This document shows positions 46,001 to 56,497 of a stretch of 64,000 bases of DNA, in pieces. Positions within the stretch are counted from its first letter, which is position 1. Each line of letters opens with the position of its first letter. Below the pieces are notes generated by a model, which saw nothing but the letters and a program-made list of their open reading frames with translations, was not told where the DNA came from and made no database searches. Source of the stretch: Romanomermis culicivorax. Its lineage: Eukaryota > Nematoda > Enoplea > Mermithida > Mermithidae. Location of the stretch: NCBI GenBank assembly GCA_963922205.1, contig CAWUHX010000174.1, forward strand, positions 704,626 to 768,625, read 5' to 3'. Made by a program: the position numbers and the translations under genes.

Positions 46001-49000
46001 AAACAATGTTTTAACTCTTCCGCCAACCAAATGGTGGAAACATCACGAACGATCATCAGTAGTTGCAGAAGAATATGCTGAAAAATTTAATTTTCCGACG
46101 TTTTCGGATTCAAAACTTTCGGCGCTAAGCACCGAACAAGTTACTTTAGCTAGCCTTTTGATTTTTTCTCCAAAACTCTGGAAATGCAATTCTAAAAGTC
46201 TGAAACAGACGCGAAGTGAATGAAATAGAAGGGAAGAAACTTTTTATCATTTTTCTGATGAAATTAAGCGAATTTATCAAATTTAGTGTGAGCAACTTAA
46301 AATGTATCAATGCAGCCAAATTTTTTCCCCAAATTGCATATTGCTACCTGGCTTTTGCGAAAACAACCCTGATGATTGATTTGAATAATGACCGATATAA
46401 TATGTGAGAGTCCAGGGCCGTGCACAAGGGGGGGGGGGCGGCCGCCCCCCCCCCCATTGAGGCAGTAACTCTAAACCGAAAAGATGCGTTTTGGTGGACT
46501 TTAAAAGGTCAAAATCTCAAAATTTTCCGGCGCTCCGACGGGTCATGGGTATAATTATAACTATATTCTATCAGGGGCGGCCATTAGCATATCTAGTTCG
46601 ACTTGCTAATTAATGCTCAACAGTTTCTATCAATCAAGTTGGCTCGTTTCATTTTCTAATCGTTTACAGTCAATTATGTCGCCGAAAATAGAGATTTTCC
46701 ATCAAGTCCCTCAATTTTTTCTCTCAATGATTGGAATTTTTTAAACGTTTGCAATCTGAACTTTTGCGTTTATTGAAGGTGGAAATTGAAGACATTACTC
46801 TAGAACGCAATTTCAAAACATTTGTTCACGAATTATCTGTTGGAGAGATTTATTTTTCAGCGTTTTAGAATACAAAAACCCGAAAATTTTTCCGGCGCTT
46901 CGCGCCGGAATGGGAGGCAAATTACGCTTCATCAGTCTGATTTTAATTTATTTCCCAACGTTATGAAGGTTCATTTTCCAGCGTTTTAGAAAGTGAAAAT
47001 CAAAAAAATTTTTCGGCGCTCCGCGCCGGACCATTCTATAGAACACCAATATATTCTTCATGAGCTCATTTTGACTAACATAACCAGAATTTCCTCAATT
47101 TTTTCCCTCATTTTTGCAGGTTTCTGACTACAAATACAACAAAATGCTTGGGTATGTTCCTAAAATGCATAAAAAAGCATCCGTAGCCACGTTATAAGCG
47201 TTTTTAAAATGTGGAAAATTTTCGGAAAACGAGGAAAAAATTTTGGGTCCAGTTCTCATGTGGAAAAAATACGGTGATGCACACAGTATATCCGCGTAAG
47301 ATCAACATTTTCTGGGGCTACTCAGTGAAAAAATCTAGTCCGCCCCCCCCATGAAAAAATCCTGCGCACGGCCCTGTGTGAGACATATTATTCTGTGTTT
47401 GATTGAGAATGTATTCACAATGATTGATCTGTTATGTGGGCTTCTACTGTAATTTTGAAGAGATTTTTTGAATAAATTTGTTGAAAAAAGCATCGTTTTC
47501 ATACTCCCATATTCCATATTCCCATATTTGTTCGCAAACTTTTTAATTTGACTTGTTGAAATTCGGATTGGCGTGTAAAATTCTGACCCTAGGAGTCAAT
47601 TAGCCTGTCAAGAAAAAATGAAAAAACCCTGGCTTGAATTAAAAATAATTCAAAAATAAAATCGCCTCGCGTATGTAAATATATCATGTTTTTCAGTTGC
47701 GTTTTTAAGATTTCTGTTCGGATTAATCAAAACACGAAAATAAATCATATACAAAGCTAGTTAACAGCATCGAACAGTCATGCTAGAGAGTGTCAATTGT
47801 TCTTCTGGCATATCATCTACTGTGTACGATGCATGATCTGAAAATTTGATAAAAGGTATATTGGGTTTAAGGTAGGAAGGTTCCCTGAATATTTATGAAT
47901 TGTGGTACATATGTTTATTTAGAGCCATACGCACAAACGTCCGTACTTTTGAGTTCGTTCTTTCATCAATAGTTTACTCGGGATTGCCCGATTGAGATAT
48001 GCCAAGGAAAATATTTTTTGGAGAAAACTAGAAAAATCCCAGATTTCATGTACAGATATTACGCTTCGCAAGTATATAATCAATAGATAAAAATACGAAT
48101 TTCGAAAATGTGTAGTTCCATTGGCCACGATACCGCAATATCAAGATTCTGGGAGGAACGTGCGATTTTTTAGATCATCTCAAGCAAAAATTGTTTCCAT
48201 CATGGAACAAGAAAAAAGGCTTACGATTTTGAACGTTTCGAACCCCACGAAAATAATTCGGTCGCTTTTTGGCCGAAACTTTGATGCCCTATGCTGGCTG
48301 GCGCATCAAGTCTGACTAATTTACGTCCTCGTTCGACGAGTGACGTGCGTGGCGTGGGCGAAGACGCAGTTGGCGAAACGTTGCCAGCATTGATGTTTTT
48401 TGAAGCGTGGACGAACGACATGTTTTTCGCGTCGCCGCCGATTGGGACTACATTTGATGGCAGAATTCGAGCTTTGGACAGCGCGCTAGGAAGTTTTTCC
48501 TTCCCAATAGGGCTTAGTCCTGCAAAAAAAACAAAATAGAGGAGCAAACAACAAATTGAAAAATGGAAAATAAAGCGAAAAATGAAAACGATTCAAAACA
48601 GGGCAAAATTATCGAAAACAGGAAACTTATACAATTGTTATTCTGCGATGAAATATTGGAAATAATTGGTTGGAGTTTGACGATACATGTGAAGCCTCGA
48701 GGTCTGATGGGGCGTCAGACGGCTTTTTATGGGTGGAGCCTTCGCTTTCGAAAAATTTGAGGAGAGTTGTGGTCATACACAGTGTTTTTTCACTGTGCAA
48801 AACTTTTTCCGCTCGTGCAAAACTTTTTTTCAGGTTTTTGCACCGTGCAAAAAAATATTTATCAATTGTGGAAAAAAATTTGGTGTTTTCATATAGAAAA
48901 GATACATTTTGGTGAATTTTAGTAGACCCAAATTTCAAAATTTTCCGACGCTTCGCGCCGGTTATAACTTTAATAATCATTATTATTTATTGTCAAGCTC

Positions 49001-52000
49001 AGGCGCGGTTTTTAGCATGTGTACCTTCACTTATCACTAATTTTTAATAGTTTTCATCGTCTTAAAACGTATTATTTCATGTCTAATTGGCGATCTTCAA
49101 TTATCCTTATATTTAATGAAGGAAGATCTCCATTTTTCCTTCATACATTTTTTGAGAAAGATCAACGCACCAACTTGATGCATTTTAGAAGGTAATAATC
49201 TCAAAATTTTCCGGCGCTTCGCGCCGGTTATAACTTTAATAATCATTAGTATGTATTACATAGCTCAGACGCGGCTTTCAGAATGTCTACCTTCACATAT
49301 CATGTAATGTATATTAGTTTACATCATCCCAAACGTATTATCTCATGTTATACAAAAAACCCCTTTCGGCGTGCAAAACTTTTTGGTGATTTTTTTGCAC
49401 CGTGCAAAAGAGCTCGTGCAAAAAAAACACTGGTCATACATGTTCTTGAAAGTGGTTTGCTGGGGGTTATGACCCTGGGCAGAAATCTGGCTAACATGCA
49501 TAATTTTCATTTTTTGGGGATTTTTATTCCATGAAATGTAGGAGAAATTGTTTTCAAAAATAAATGTTGCAAACAAATATATTAAGCAAAAAATTAATAT
49601 GATTTCAAAATAGTTTAATGCGCTTTGAAGACTTGATTATATAAAAACCTGGAAATTTCATTAAAAAAGTGTTGAAAATTATGAAAGAAGTTTATTCTTT
49701 TTGTCGGAAGGGAAGAGTTGCACTGAGAGACATCTAAAAACGAAGTACAGAGTATTCAGATCAATTTTCTCTGAGTTCTGAGCACTTCTAAGAAAAATTT
49801 GCTTCTGACCCTGGGTGTAGCTAATTGCACCTTTTTCATACGCGCTTTTTCCACCCAACTAGGCCAACCTTATACCCAACTTCCCCAAACTTGGAAAAAT
49901 TAGAAAAAAATTGCCTTTTTTGAAAAAATTTCCGATTTTTTCGACCCCCCCCCACTGTTCGAACCGGACTATCCCTTGGGGAGGGGTATGAGGGGGGTAT
50001 TACCCCTGCCTAAAGTCCTAAAAATTGATCGCTAGTTGCCTAATTTTGAGACAAAATGTCGTGTTTAGTAGACATTTATAGCTACACTACCTCCGTGAAT
50101 TTCCAACTTTACCCCTACCTGAAAAATCTGACCTTGGGGACCTCTGGTTCGGACCTCTTACAGGTATGCGCAAGATGTCACATGCACCCTTAGCAAATGC
50201 GCCGTGTGTTAAATGCGCCATACGGCATTTGCAAATGTGCAATGTTCATTTGCGCTATAATTCTAATTGGACTCTAAAAACATTGTACCAAATGAGAAGT
50301 GAATTCATTCCTGAAGACCATACAAGCTAGACAAAAACAGCATTGTAAATTATGTTAGAGTCATGCATGACTACACAGATAGGCACATAGCCACACCCTT
50401 ATAAATTATCATATCGAAGTGCAATTATTTTGCATTTGTAACTTTGAAATTTTTTCGTATTTTCGCGTTTTCACATTTCACTCCACATTTTTGTACAGAA
50501 ATAAAACGAGTGATAATTCATTTTCGTGCCCATTCATGGATTTTTTGAGACGCAAAAAGGTAAACTGCATGTGGTTTTAACGGTTTCGTCTATCGATGAG
50601 CTACCATTTTTCGAGAAAGCAAGAAATGGCGATGTGTAAAGAGAAGTACCGAGACATTAGAGTGCGGGACAATAGAGCGCGGACATTAGAGTGCGGACAT
50701 TAGAGCGCAGAGACATTAGAGCGCAGGACAATAGAGCGCAGGGACATCAGAGCGCAAGTACAATGGAGCGCAGGACAATAGAGCGCGGACGTTAGAGAGC
50801 GGACATTAGAGCGCAGGGACATTAGAGCGCAGACATTAGGGACAATACAGTGGCGGATGCAGGGGACGGGGGCGGCCGCGCCTCCTGAACCCATGTTCTA
50901 ATAAGTATCAAGATAATGGTTAAACGCAAAATATTAGAAATCTGCAAAACTTAATTAAATACTGTAGCCAAAATTAACTTTTTTCGAATTTTTTCTTCTT
51001 TCATCTATCATCTATTTTCTTGTCAGTTGCCCCATTGCTTTGTTCTTTTTTCCGTTTCGTTTTTTAGAAAAAAATTTAAAGAAAAAAATTAGAAAAAAGA
51101 AAAAAATCGCTTGTATGCCGATACAAATAATTTAACAAAAATATAAAAATTGTAAATAAAAAATTTCTGCCCCTCCCCCCGAAAAAATCCCACCGTCGGC
51201 CACTGGGACAATAGAGCACAGGACAATAACGCATAGGCGCAATAGACCGCAAGGACATAAGAGCACAGGACGATAGAGCATGGGCAGTAGAGCACAGAGA
51301 CATTAGAGCGCAGAACAACAGAGAACAGGAAAATTAGATCAGAGCAAAATAAAAAAGTCGAAAATAAAATAATGTGAAGAATAACTACATTTCGGCTCCA
51401 AGATACTGTCTTTAAACTTTTTCGTGCCTCTGAAGAACTTCAGGTCAAAGCATTTTTCCACCATGGAGTGTTGCGAAAGACACAAAAAATCACAAATAAT
51501 TTGACCTTTGAAGCTTTGATAACATTTTTTCATTTTATTTCCGAATTCATCTTGAATTTCTAACTCGCATTTAAAATCACACACGCAGTTTTTTGTCAGC
51601 TTTTGAAATAAAGCTGCTTGCTTAGTATTTTTTTTCATGTTCAAAAACAACCTAAAATTCGCGTTCATTGCAGATCATGGAACGTTGGTTAACATTTTTT
51701 CGAACCAATAGATGCGCTCTAATGTCCCTGCGCTCTAATAAATTATCTCACAGGAATTGACAATAAATTTTCTTTCAAGAACATATAACAAATCTTCTTT
51801 CTCAATCAATTTGTTATATTTTCAGCAGCCAAAATTTCTGAAACACCTTTATTAGCAGCAGTATTTACTGCTCCCCAGAATATATCTTCCTCATTGTACC
51901 GACACTACCATGAAAATTTGCCACCTCTGCCAAGTACCTGAGAGGATACTGAACATGTTACAAAAAACGGTGAAAATCTCGTTTTCCACATCAGCCCGAC

Positions 52001-55000
52001 AAATGAAATCGTTATATTGGGCTGTTACAAAGACAATTCGGGAAATCAAAATCTATTTTTTAGGCTGTATGCTTCGCCTCAAATTTTTATGGATGGAACA
52101 TTTTCAGTCGCATCTCCATTCTATCAACAGATCTTTACAATTCATGCATTCATGAATGAAAAGCTTGTTCCCTTGCTTTATTGCTTACTAATAGAAAAGA
52201 CACGTCAGACCTATCATCAGCTAGACCTGAACCAACAAAAATTGCAATCACGTTTTTTAAAAGTTATTTGTATAGTATGACCAGTCCCGAAGGGTGTCGA
52301 ACGACTTTTTGAGGCCAGGGGTCACTGATTTTCTAAAGTTTCGGAAAGAGGTTTCATTAAAAAATTGAAATTTTCCAGTATTTTTCCAACCAAAAGTATG
52401 GAGGTCCCTATGACTATCATATGGCTAGCCATATTGAGGGAAATTCCTGGGAGTTGCCCAATGGCTAGCCATATGGCAGACGATTACCGGGGGGGGGGGT
52501 TCCTAAAGCACTTCCCTCCAGTTACATGTACGAGTATGATCAAACTGGAGAGATCAATTGGTTAGATGTTGTTCAAAATTTCAGAATAATTAAACACAAA
52601 GCAATCGAATCGGGGCATGTCTTGAATCCAAAAATTCTTACATGCGATTTTGAGTCTGACTTGCTTCCAGCACTTCAAAATGAGTTTCCTAGCACACGAA
52701 TCATTGGCTGCTATTACCATTTTTGTCAATGTATCTTTCGACAAATGCAAGCTCAAGGTTGATTGAATGAATTTCATTTGATATTTTTCGTCATTCCATG
52801 GAGCAGATCTTTAGGATTGACTAATAGCTACAATAATGATGACATCATCAGAATGTACAGCTGTCGTTTGATGTTCTTTGGCTATCTTACCCCTGGATTT
52901 GATTCAACAAGTGATTAACCATCATTGTCATTTTATGCTCTCACAAGAAAAAGGGTAAATTAGCATTGCAGACATTCATGGATAAGGGAAGTTCCACAGA
53001 AACTTGAACCATTTTATCATAGGTGGCGCGATGGCCTCAACCTATAATATACTTGGCCCCCAAATTTCATGTGCCCCCTCTAGAGCCAACACGGTAAGAG
53101 CTAGAACCTTCGGGTTTTTTCATTATTTCGGCCATAGGGGCAAACTATGGGGTGCCTTTTGCCATTTCGCCTCTATCTGCAAGTGGTGCTCGGTGGGGCC
53201 CCAAAAACATGGAATAACGCACTTTTTAAGAGCCCCCCGTTCCATCACGCCCCGCAATGGGTGTGGCATATCCAAGCTCCATACTTCGGCCTAAGCATCT
53301 TATGGGTGCAATCTTTTTAAGATTCAATTATATGGTGGTCCAAAGTCCCGGAAACCGAGAAATTTGGCAATTTTGTTATATAAACTTACGGCTTCAAAAA
53401 AATATTCTTTTTGCAGCATAATGCACTACGGTGCCTGAATTTTTTGCAATTTCAATTGAACCCGTAGCCTTATTGGGATTTTTGAAGCGTAAGGGTTTTT
53501 GATCATGCGGAATTTTATGGACGCGGTCACTTCACACAAAAAAACATCATTATTGTAAATGAAGATACTCCCTGACTTTTTGGAGAAAGGGGTTTTCGAC
53601 CATTCGGAAGTCGACGGACGCGGTCACTTTACACAAAAAACATCATTAATGTAAATGAAGATACTCCCTGACTTTTTGGAGAAAGGGGTTTTCGACCATT
53701 CGGAAGTCGACGGACGCGGTCACTTTACAAGAAAAATTATCTCGGGTGTAAACAAGCGTATTTTCGTGATTATTTGGGGCAAGAGGTTTTCGAACACGGG
53801 GAATTTAATGAATGTGATCACTTTACACAAAAAATTATCCCGCGCATTAACAAGCGTATTTTCGTGATTCTTTTGGGGAAGGGGTTTCCGACCACGGGGT
53901 ATTTAATGAATGCGATCACTTTACACACAAAACTAAATTGAGTGTAAACAAACGTATTTCAGCGATTTTCGGAGGAAAACGTTTCTGACCATGGGGAATT
54001 CAATGGACACAGTTAGTTCGCGCAAAAAATTGTTCTGTGTGTAAACAAAGGTTTTTCTGCGGTTTTTTTGCGTTGAGCGGTTCTTGATCACGGGGAATTC
54101 AATGGAAATGGGCCGTTTAAACTCTGTTTACAACGTGTTCAAAGTTTTATGCGGTTTACGCATCTTCTACTATTGCTGAAAGTCAGAATTCGTAGCTTTT
54201 TTTATTATTTCTTTGATGTGAAGATGACCAAATTTACAACTTCAATGTGCTTCTACGAAGGTTTTCATGCATGTCTGAGGCCCACTAAATAGAGATAGAC
54301 TAGTTTATTGGAAAATGCCCCGATGGGGCAGAAAAAAGAAGAATATACTTGCTTGGATAGTTGCTAAGCTAGAAAAAGTAGTGGACTAGATTTTTAAGAA
54401 TTTGGGTAAAAGTTGGAAAAAATTCACTTTCGTTAGATTGGATTTTCATTCTTTCTCAAAAAAATTTTGACTCGGTTTGATCTCGAGTTCGGTATAAATC
54501 CCCAGCTCGAGCTGTCGGGTTGCACTAACATTTTCGCATAATTTTCTTATCTCTAAAGTAAATAAATATAAAAATGTCTGCAATTCCAAAACTCGAACTT
54601 AAACCTCAGTACTAGTTAATTCTGAAGTGAGTATTTTTTGTGCACTGGAAGAAAATAATTTGGACATTGCGATTATCTCAAACTCAGGATCATCAATTTG
54701 ATCCCGATGTTGAAATTATCCTCATGTTGGGTTAGTGCAACCAATCTCAGGTTTCTTTATCGTTCTGAAAATGACTATAATATGTCTCCCTTACTATTTT
54801 TCAGCTAGTGTGACAGGCAGGAGTTTTGAATCGGTCGGGAGTTAGAATCCTATTGGTTGACCACTTCTTTACATTTCAAGTCATGTGCATATAGTTTTCA
54901 TATAGGGAAATTCTACTGTAGTTGATGCCAGCATGATACTGCAGAATTTGCTTTTTCACAGACATGGACAATTTTTTTGAGAAAGAATGAAAATCCAACA

Positions 55001-56497
55001 TAACGAAAGTGGTTTTTTCCAACTTTTACCCAAATTCTCAAAAATCTAGTCCACTTCTTTTTCTAGCTTGGCAACTATCTAAGCAAGTACATTCTTCTTT
55101 TTTCTGCCCCAACGGGGCATTCTCTAATGAACTAGTGGATAATTTGATCAGCAATGAATCAATGGAAATATTCCAATCAGCTTTTGGAAAATGTATGGTG
55201 TTCAGAGAAAATAAAGAAAATCACACATGACCAACTTTTGTAGCTTGTAGATGAACCATGATGTAGATTAACTATGTTTGTCTGAGAAGAATAGACAAGC
55301 TGCAAAAAATTTTGAACCCGTATCAATTTTCAGATTGAAAAATTCTGCACAAAAAATGTTTCCTAAATAATTTCTGGAGGCAATGGCCTGATGTGTTTGC
55401 ATGTGCACATCATGCTGGTGAACGTGCATGTCATTTTTGGGCATGTGAATTTCGCCAACATTTTTGTGTAACTGAGAACTAATGTAAATTCATATTCGCG
55501 TCATTTTTTGTGTTTAAATAGTTGGGCTTTGGCCAATGATTCATTCGTCCCAATTCGTCTCTTTTCTTCTTTTTGGCTTTGTTTAACGTCTTATTGTTTA
55601 TGAATAAATTACGTTAGTCGCCCAGTGTAACTGCTTCCTTGTCAACCTTGTACGTGTGGGCTGTCAGTAGAGGATAAACCTACTGACCCACACAACATGG
55701 TCATCTTTGTCACTTTTTCAATCACTGATGTATTCATTGCCCCTTCTATGATGAATGAACACACAAAGGCAGCACATTTGTGAAATGCGCAATTGCAGTT
55801 GGCGCACTCTACACATGGCACAAATGCATAGGGCGTATAAAACAATTAGCGCACATAAAAATGGCGCACCTGAAAATTGGCGCAATTGGCGAGGGCGCAA
55901 ATGAAATTGGCGCATATGGCTACAAGGCCTGTCCCCGCAGAATTTCTATGCTTTTCTATAAAAGTTAAATAAAAATAAATTTCTATAAAATTTCTATTCA
56001 AAAAAGCTAGGCTCGGTCTGGGGATCGAACCCAGGACTTTGCGGCTGGCGTCCGCACGCTCTAACCAACTTGAACCAAACTGGCAATTGGAAGCCGCTTT
56101 CCAATATGAATATATTATTTTCAACAGCTTGAAGTTGCGGCGGTTGCTGTGGGCGCGTAGTTTACAGTTTTTGAATGAGTTCCTCACCTAATGCCGGCGT
56201 ACGCATCGCAACTGCTGCGGTGTCGTCATTGGCTAATAAGTTCACCTTGAGTGGCAAAGTCTGATTCGTGAACGACGACCTGTCAACGCCGGTGGGGCCG
56301 GGTCCAGCACCGCCGAAGAGGGGCGCGGCCGGTGATTCGCCTTTTTTGGGCGCAATTAAGACATGCCGCGGACTCGCTACCGTTTTATTTGCTGTTCCAC
56401 CTGTAATTTGGTTTCTCTCGATCACACTGGCTTTTTTCTGAGCTGCGTTTTCCGTTATTTTCGACGCAGCAATAAGATTCGATAAGGAATAACGACG
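40054..56497 (-). CDS. Unrecognised single-pass (type II) membrane protein, 5' incomplete
   Basis: Four exons, 5' to 3': 56188-56497, 48225-48519, 42004-42347, 40054-40451. Borders are GT/AG and phases match at all three joints, giving 448 codons plus stop. The first exon shown begins at an acceptor-like site without ATG, so an upstream start exon is missing. A start at Met211 (42322) is an alternative. N-terminal ~290 residues: Ser/Pro/Ala/Lys-rich, low complexity, likely cytosolic. Basic [10 protein letters not shown] precedes one hydrophobic helix (about 295-316, [20 protein letters not shown]), which favours N-in/C-out. The C-terminal 131 residues carry six N-glycosylation sequons (NAT, NST, NKS, NIT, NYS, NVT) and no cysteine. 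Introns are 7668, 5877 and 1552 bp, the first two full of transposons. No family recognised. Confidence 0.72.
41596..41774. mobile_element. Small hAT-like insertion in intron 3 of the membrane-protein gene
   Basis: The right end TATTGGCATGTATG resembles the family A terminus. The flanks TTCATTAA and CTCATTAA (41588-41595, 41775-41782) agree at 7 of 8 positions. The left end (CATCCTCGGACTC) is weakly complementary. 179 bp, no ORF. Confidence 0.55.
43057..45969 (-). mobile_element. Helitron copy I (non-autonomous), with tandem array
   Basis: Read on the minus strand it starts A|TCATAGGTGGCGCGAT and ends CATAAACTAG|T, the Helitron boundary rule (insertion between A and T, 5' TC, 3' CTRR). An imperfect TGCCCC/GGACA hairpin lies about 16 bases before the end. 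Order: 5' unique part (45480-45969), ~100-bp tandem array (44617-45480), link, then an inverted pair of 3' ends (43057-43220 and 44205-44400). No Rep/helicase is encoded. It matches copy II in the same order. Intron 2 of the membrane-protein gene. Confidence 0.82.
44617..45480. repeat. ~100-bp tandem array inside Helitron I
   Basis: About eight diverged units, each with 'ATACGCTTGTTTACACCC', 'TTTTTTGTGTAAAGTGATC', 'CATTGAATTCCC' and 'GGTCGAAAACCCCTTCC'. The overlapping ORFs here simply translate the repeat. A shorter inverted array lies in Helitron II at 53500-54110. Central tandem arrays are known in Helitron-related interspersed elements. Confidence 0.88.
46413..47376. mobile_element. hAT MITE with CAGGGCCGTGC ends
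   Basis: 964 bp, left CAGGGCCGTGCACAAGGGG, right CCTGCGCACGGCCCTG. The flanks TGAGAGTC and TGTGAGAC agree at 6 of 8 positions. Poly-G/poly-C tracts sit inside the ends as in the element at 23943, and GCGC stem-loop copies lie at 46892 and 47013. Its right part recurs inverted at 32870-33240, explaining the long plus frame there. Confidence 0.78.
48780..49432. mobile_element. hAT MITE, CAGTGTTTTTT family, perfect TSD
   Basis: 653 bp, ends CAGTGTTTTTTCACTGTGC and GCAAAAAAAACACTG, perfect 8-bp duplication GTCATACA (48772-48779, 49433-49440). Repeated 'GCACCGTGCAAAA' and 'GCTCGTGCAAAA' lie near both ends. GCGC stem-loop copies at 48946 and 49211 show an internal duplication of about 265 bp. Intron 1 of the membrane-protein gene, 260 bp upstream of exon 2. 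Confidence 0.9.
49830..50178. mobile_element. Family A-like repeat hosting family B copy 4
   Basis: The right terminus CGGACCTCTTACAGGTATG resembles family A/38045. Left limit approximate. The family B MITE at 49965-50146 is nested in it, since 'GTTCGAAC' breaks and resumes as 'GTTCGGAC'. Confidence 0.5.
49965..50146. mobile_element. hAT MITE family B, copy 4
   Basis: 182 bp, CGGACTATCCC...GGGGACCTCTG. The flanks GTTCGAAC and GTTCGGAC (49957-49964, 50147-50154) match at 7 of 8. The left terminal bases are more diverged than in copies 1-3. Confidence 0.8.
50650..50847. repeat. Minisatellite ACATTAGAGCGCAGGG, left block
   Basis: About a dozen units of 13-18 bases (ACATTAGAGCGCAGGG, ACAATAGAGCGCGG). 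The array is split by a hAT MITE at 50848 and continues at 51206-51330. An inverted pair of units lies at 51712-51740. Confidence 0.85.
50848..51205. mobile_element. hAT MITE CAGTGGCGGATGC, perfect TSD, inside minisatellite
   Basis: 358 bp, left CAGTGGCGGATGCAGGGG, right CACCGTCGGCCACTG, flanked by GGACAATA on both sides (50840-50847, 51206-51213). The duplicated site is itself a minisatellite unit, and the array visibly resumes after it. Confidence 0.88.
51206..51330. repeat. Minisatellite ACATTAGAGCGCAGGG, right block
   Basis: Continuation of the array after the MITE, with units such as 'GGACAATAGAGCACA' and 'GACATTAGAGCGCAG' more diverged than in the left block. Confidence 0.8.
51345..51668 (-). 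other. Unrecognised minus-strand ORF between inverted minisatellites
   Basis: 109-codon frame with protein-like composition and several Cys/Lys ([34 protein letters not shown]). It lies between the direct array and its inverted units at 51712-51740. It could be an accessory ORF or an N-terminal piece of a transposon. No family recognised and no splice site relied on. Confidence 0.3.
51890..52810 (+). pseudogene. MULE-type transposase remnant
   Basis: The first block (~51905-52280) contains [20 protein letters not shown], matching the first catalytic Asp region of MULE transposases. The second block (~52541-52760) has [20 protein letters not shown] followed by [15 protein letters not shown], the second Asp and the C/H motif typical of the family. 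The family A MITE at 52282-52532 splits the two, and frameshifts follow. Worn sequence to 53016 may continue it until Helitron II begins. Confidence 0.85.
52282..52532 (-). mobile_element. hAT MITE family A, copy 6, inside MULE transposase
   Basis: 251 bp, right end CCAGTTACATGTACG, left CAGTCCCGAAGGG. The flanks AGTATGAC and AGTATGAT (52274-52281, 52533-52540) match at 7 of 8. It is shorter than other copies (internal deletion). The split reading frame shows it is younger than the MULE. Confidence 0.85.
53017..55135 (+). mobile_element. Helitron copy II (non-autonomous)
   Basis: 2119 bp with A|TCATAGGTGGCGCGAT at the left and GAACTAG|T at the right. A clean hairpin TGCCCC-AAC-GGGGCA sits about 16 bases before the CTAG end, as in canonical Helitrons. 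Order: 5' unique block, ~100-bp array (53500-54110), link, then an inverted copy of the 3' end (54295-54460) facing the real 3' end (54965-55135). No Rep/helicase. Same arrangement as copy I but opposite strand, 7 kb away. It is inserted into MULE-derived sequence. Confidence 0.85.
53500..54110. repeat. ~100-bp tandem array inside Helitron II
   Basis: Five to six units with 'GTGTAAACAAGCGTATTTTCG', inverted relative to the array in copy I. The first two units (around 53540-53720) are nearly identical over more than 60 bases, suggesting recent local duplication. Confidence 0.85.
56004..56085 (-). tRNA. tRNA-like gene or pseudogene, anticodon loop reads GCC
   Basis: On the minus strand: A-box-like TGGTTCAAGTTGG, D stem GTTC/GAGC, anticodon stem TGCGG/CCGCA around loop ACGCCAG (GCC in the anticodon position, but C instead of U before it), T arm CTGGG-TTCGATC-CCCAG with B box GGTTCGATCCC, then a T-run as polymerase III terminator. 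The acceptor stem pairs at only about four of seven positions. A degraded tRNA-Gly or tRNA-derived SINE head is more likely than a working tRNA. Confidence 0.5.

Larger units (their letters stand above)
50195..55931. mobile_element. MULE wreck with sub-terminal GCGCC repeats (limits approximate)
   Basis: The left edge has 'AAATGCGCC' repeated (50195-50260). The right edge has its complement 'TGGCGCA' repeated (55795-55925), an inverted sub-terminal array. Between them lie the MULE transposase remnant and several younger insertions (50848-51205, 52282-52532, Helitron II). A 9-bp target duplication was not found. Joining the two edges as one element is inference. Confidence 0.4.
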
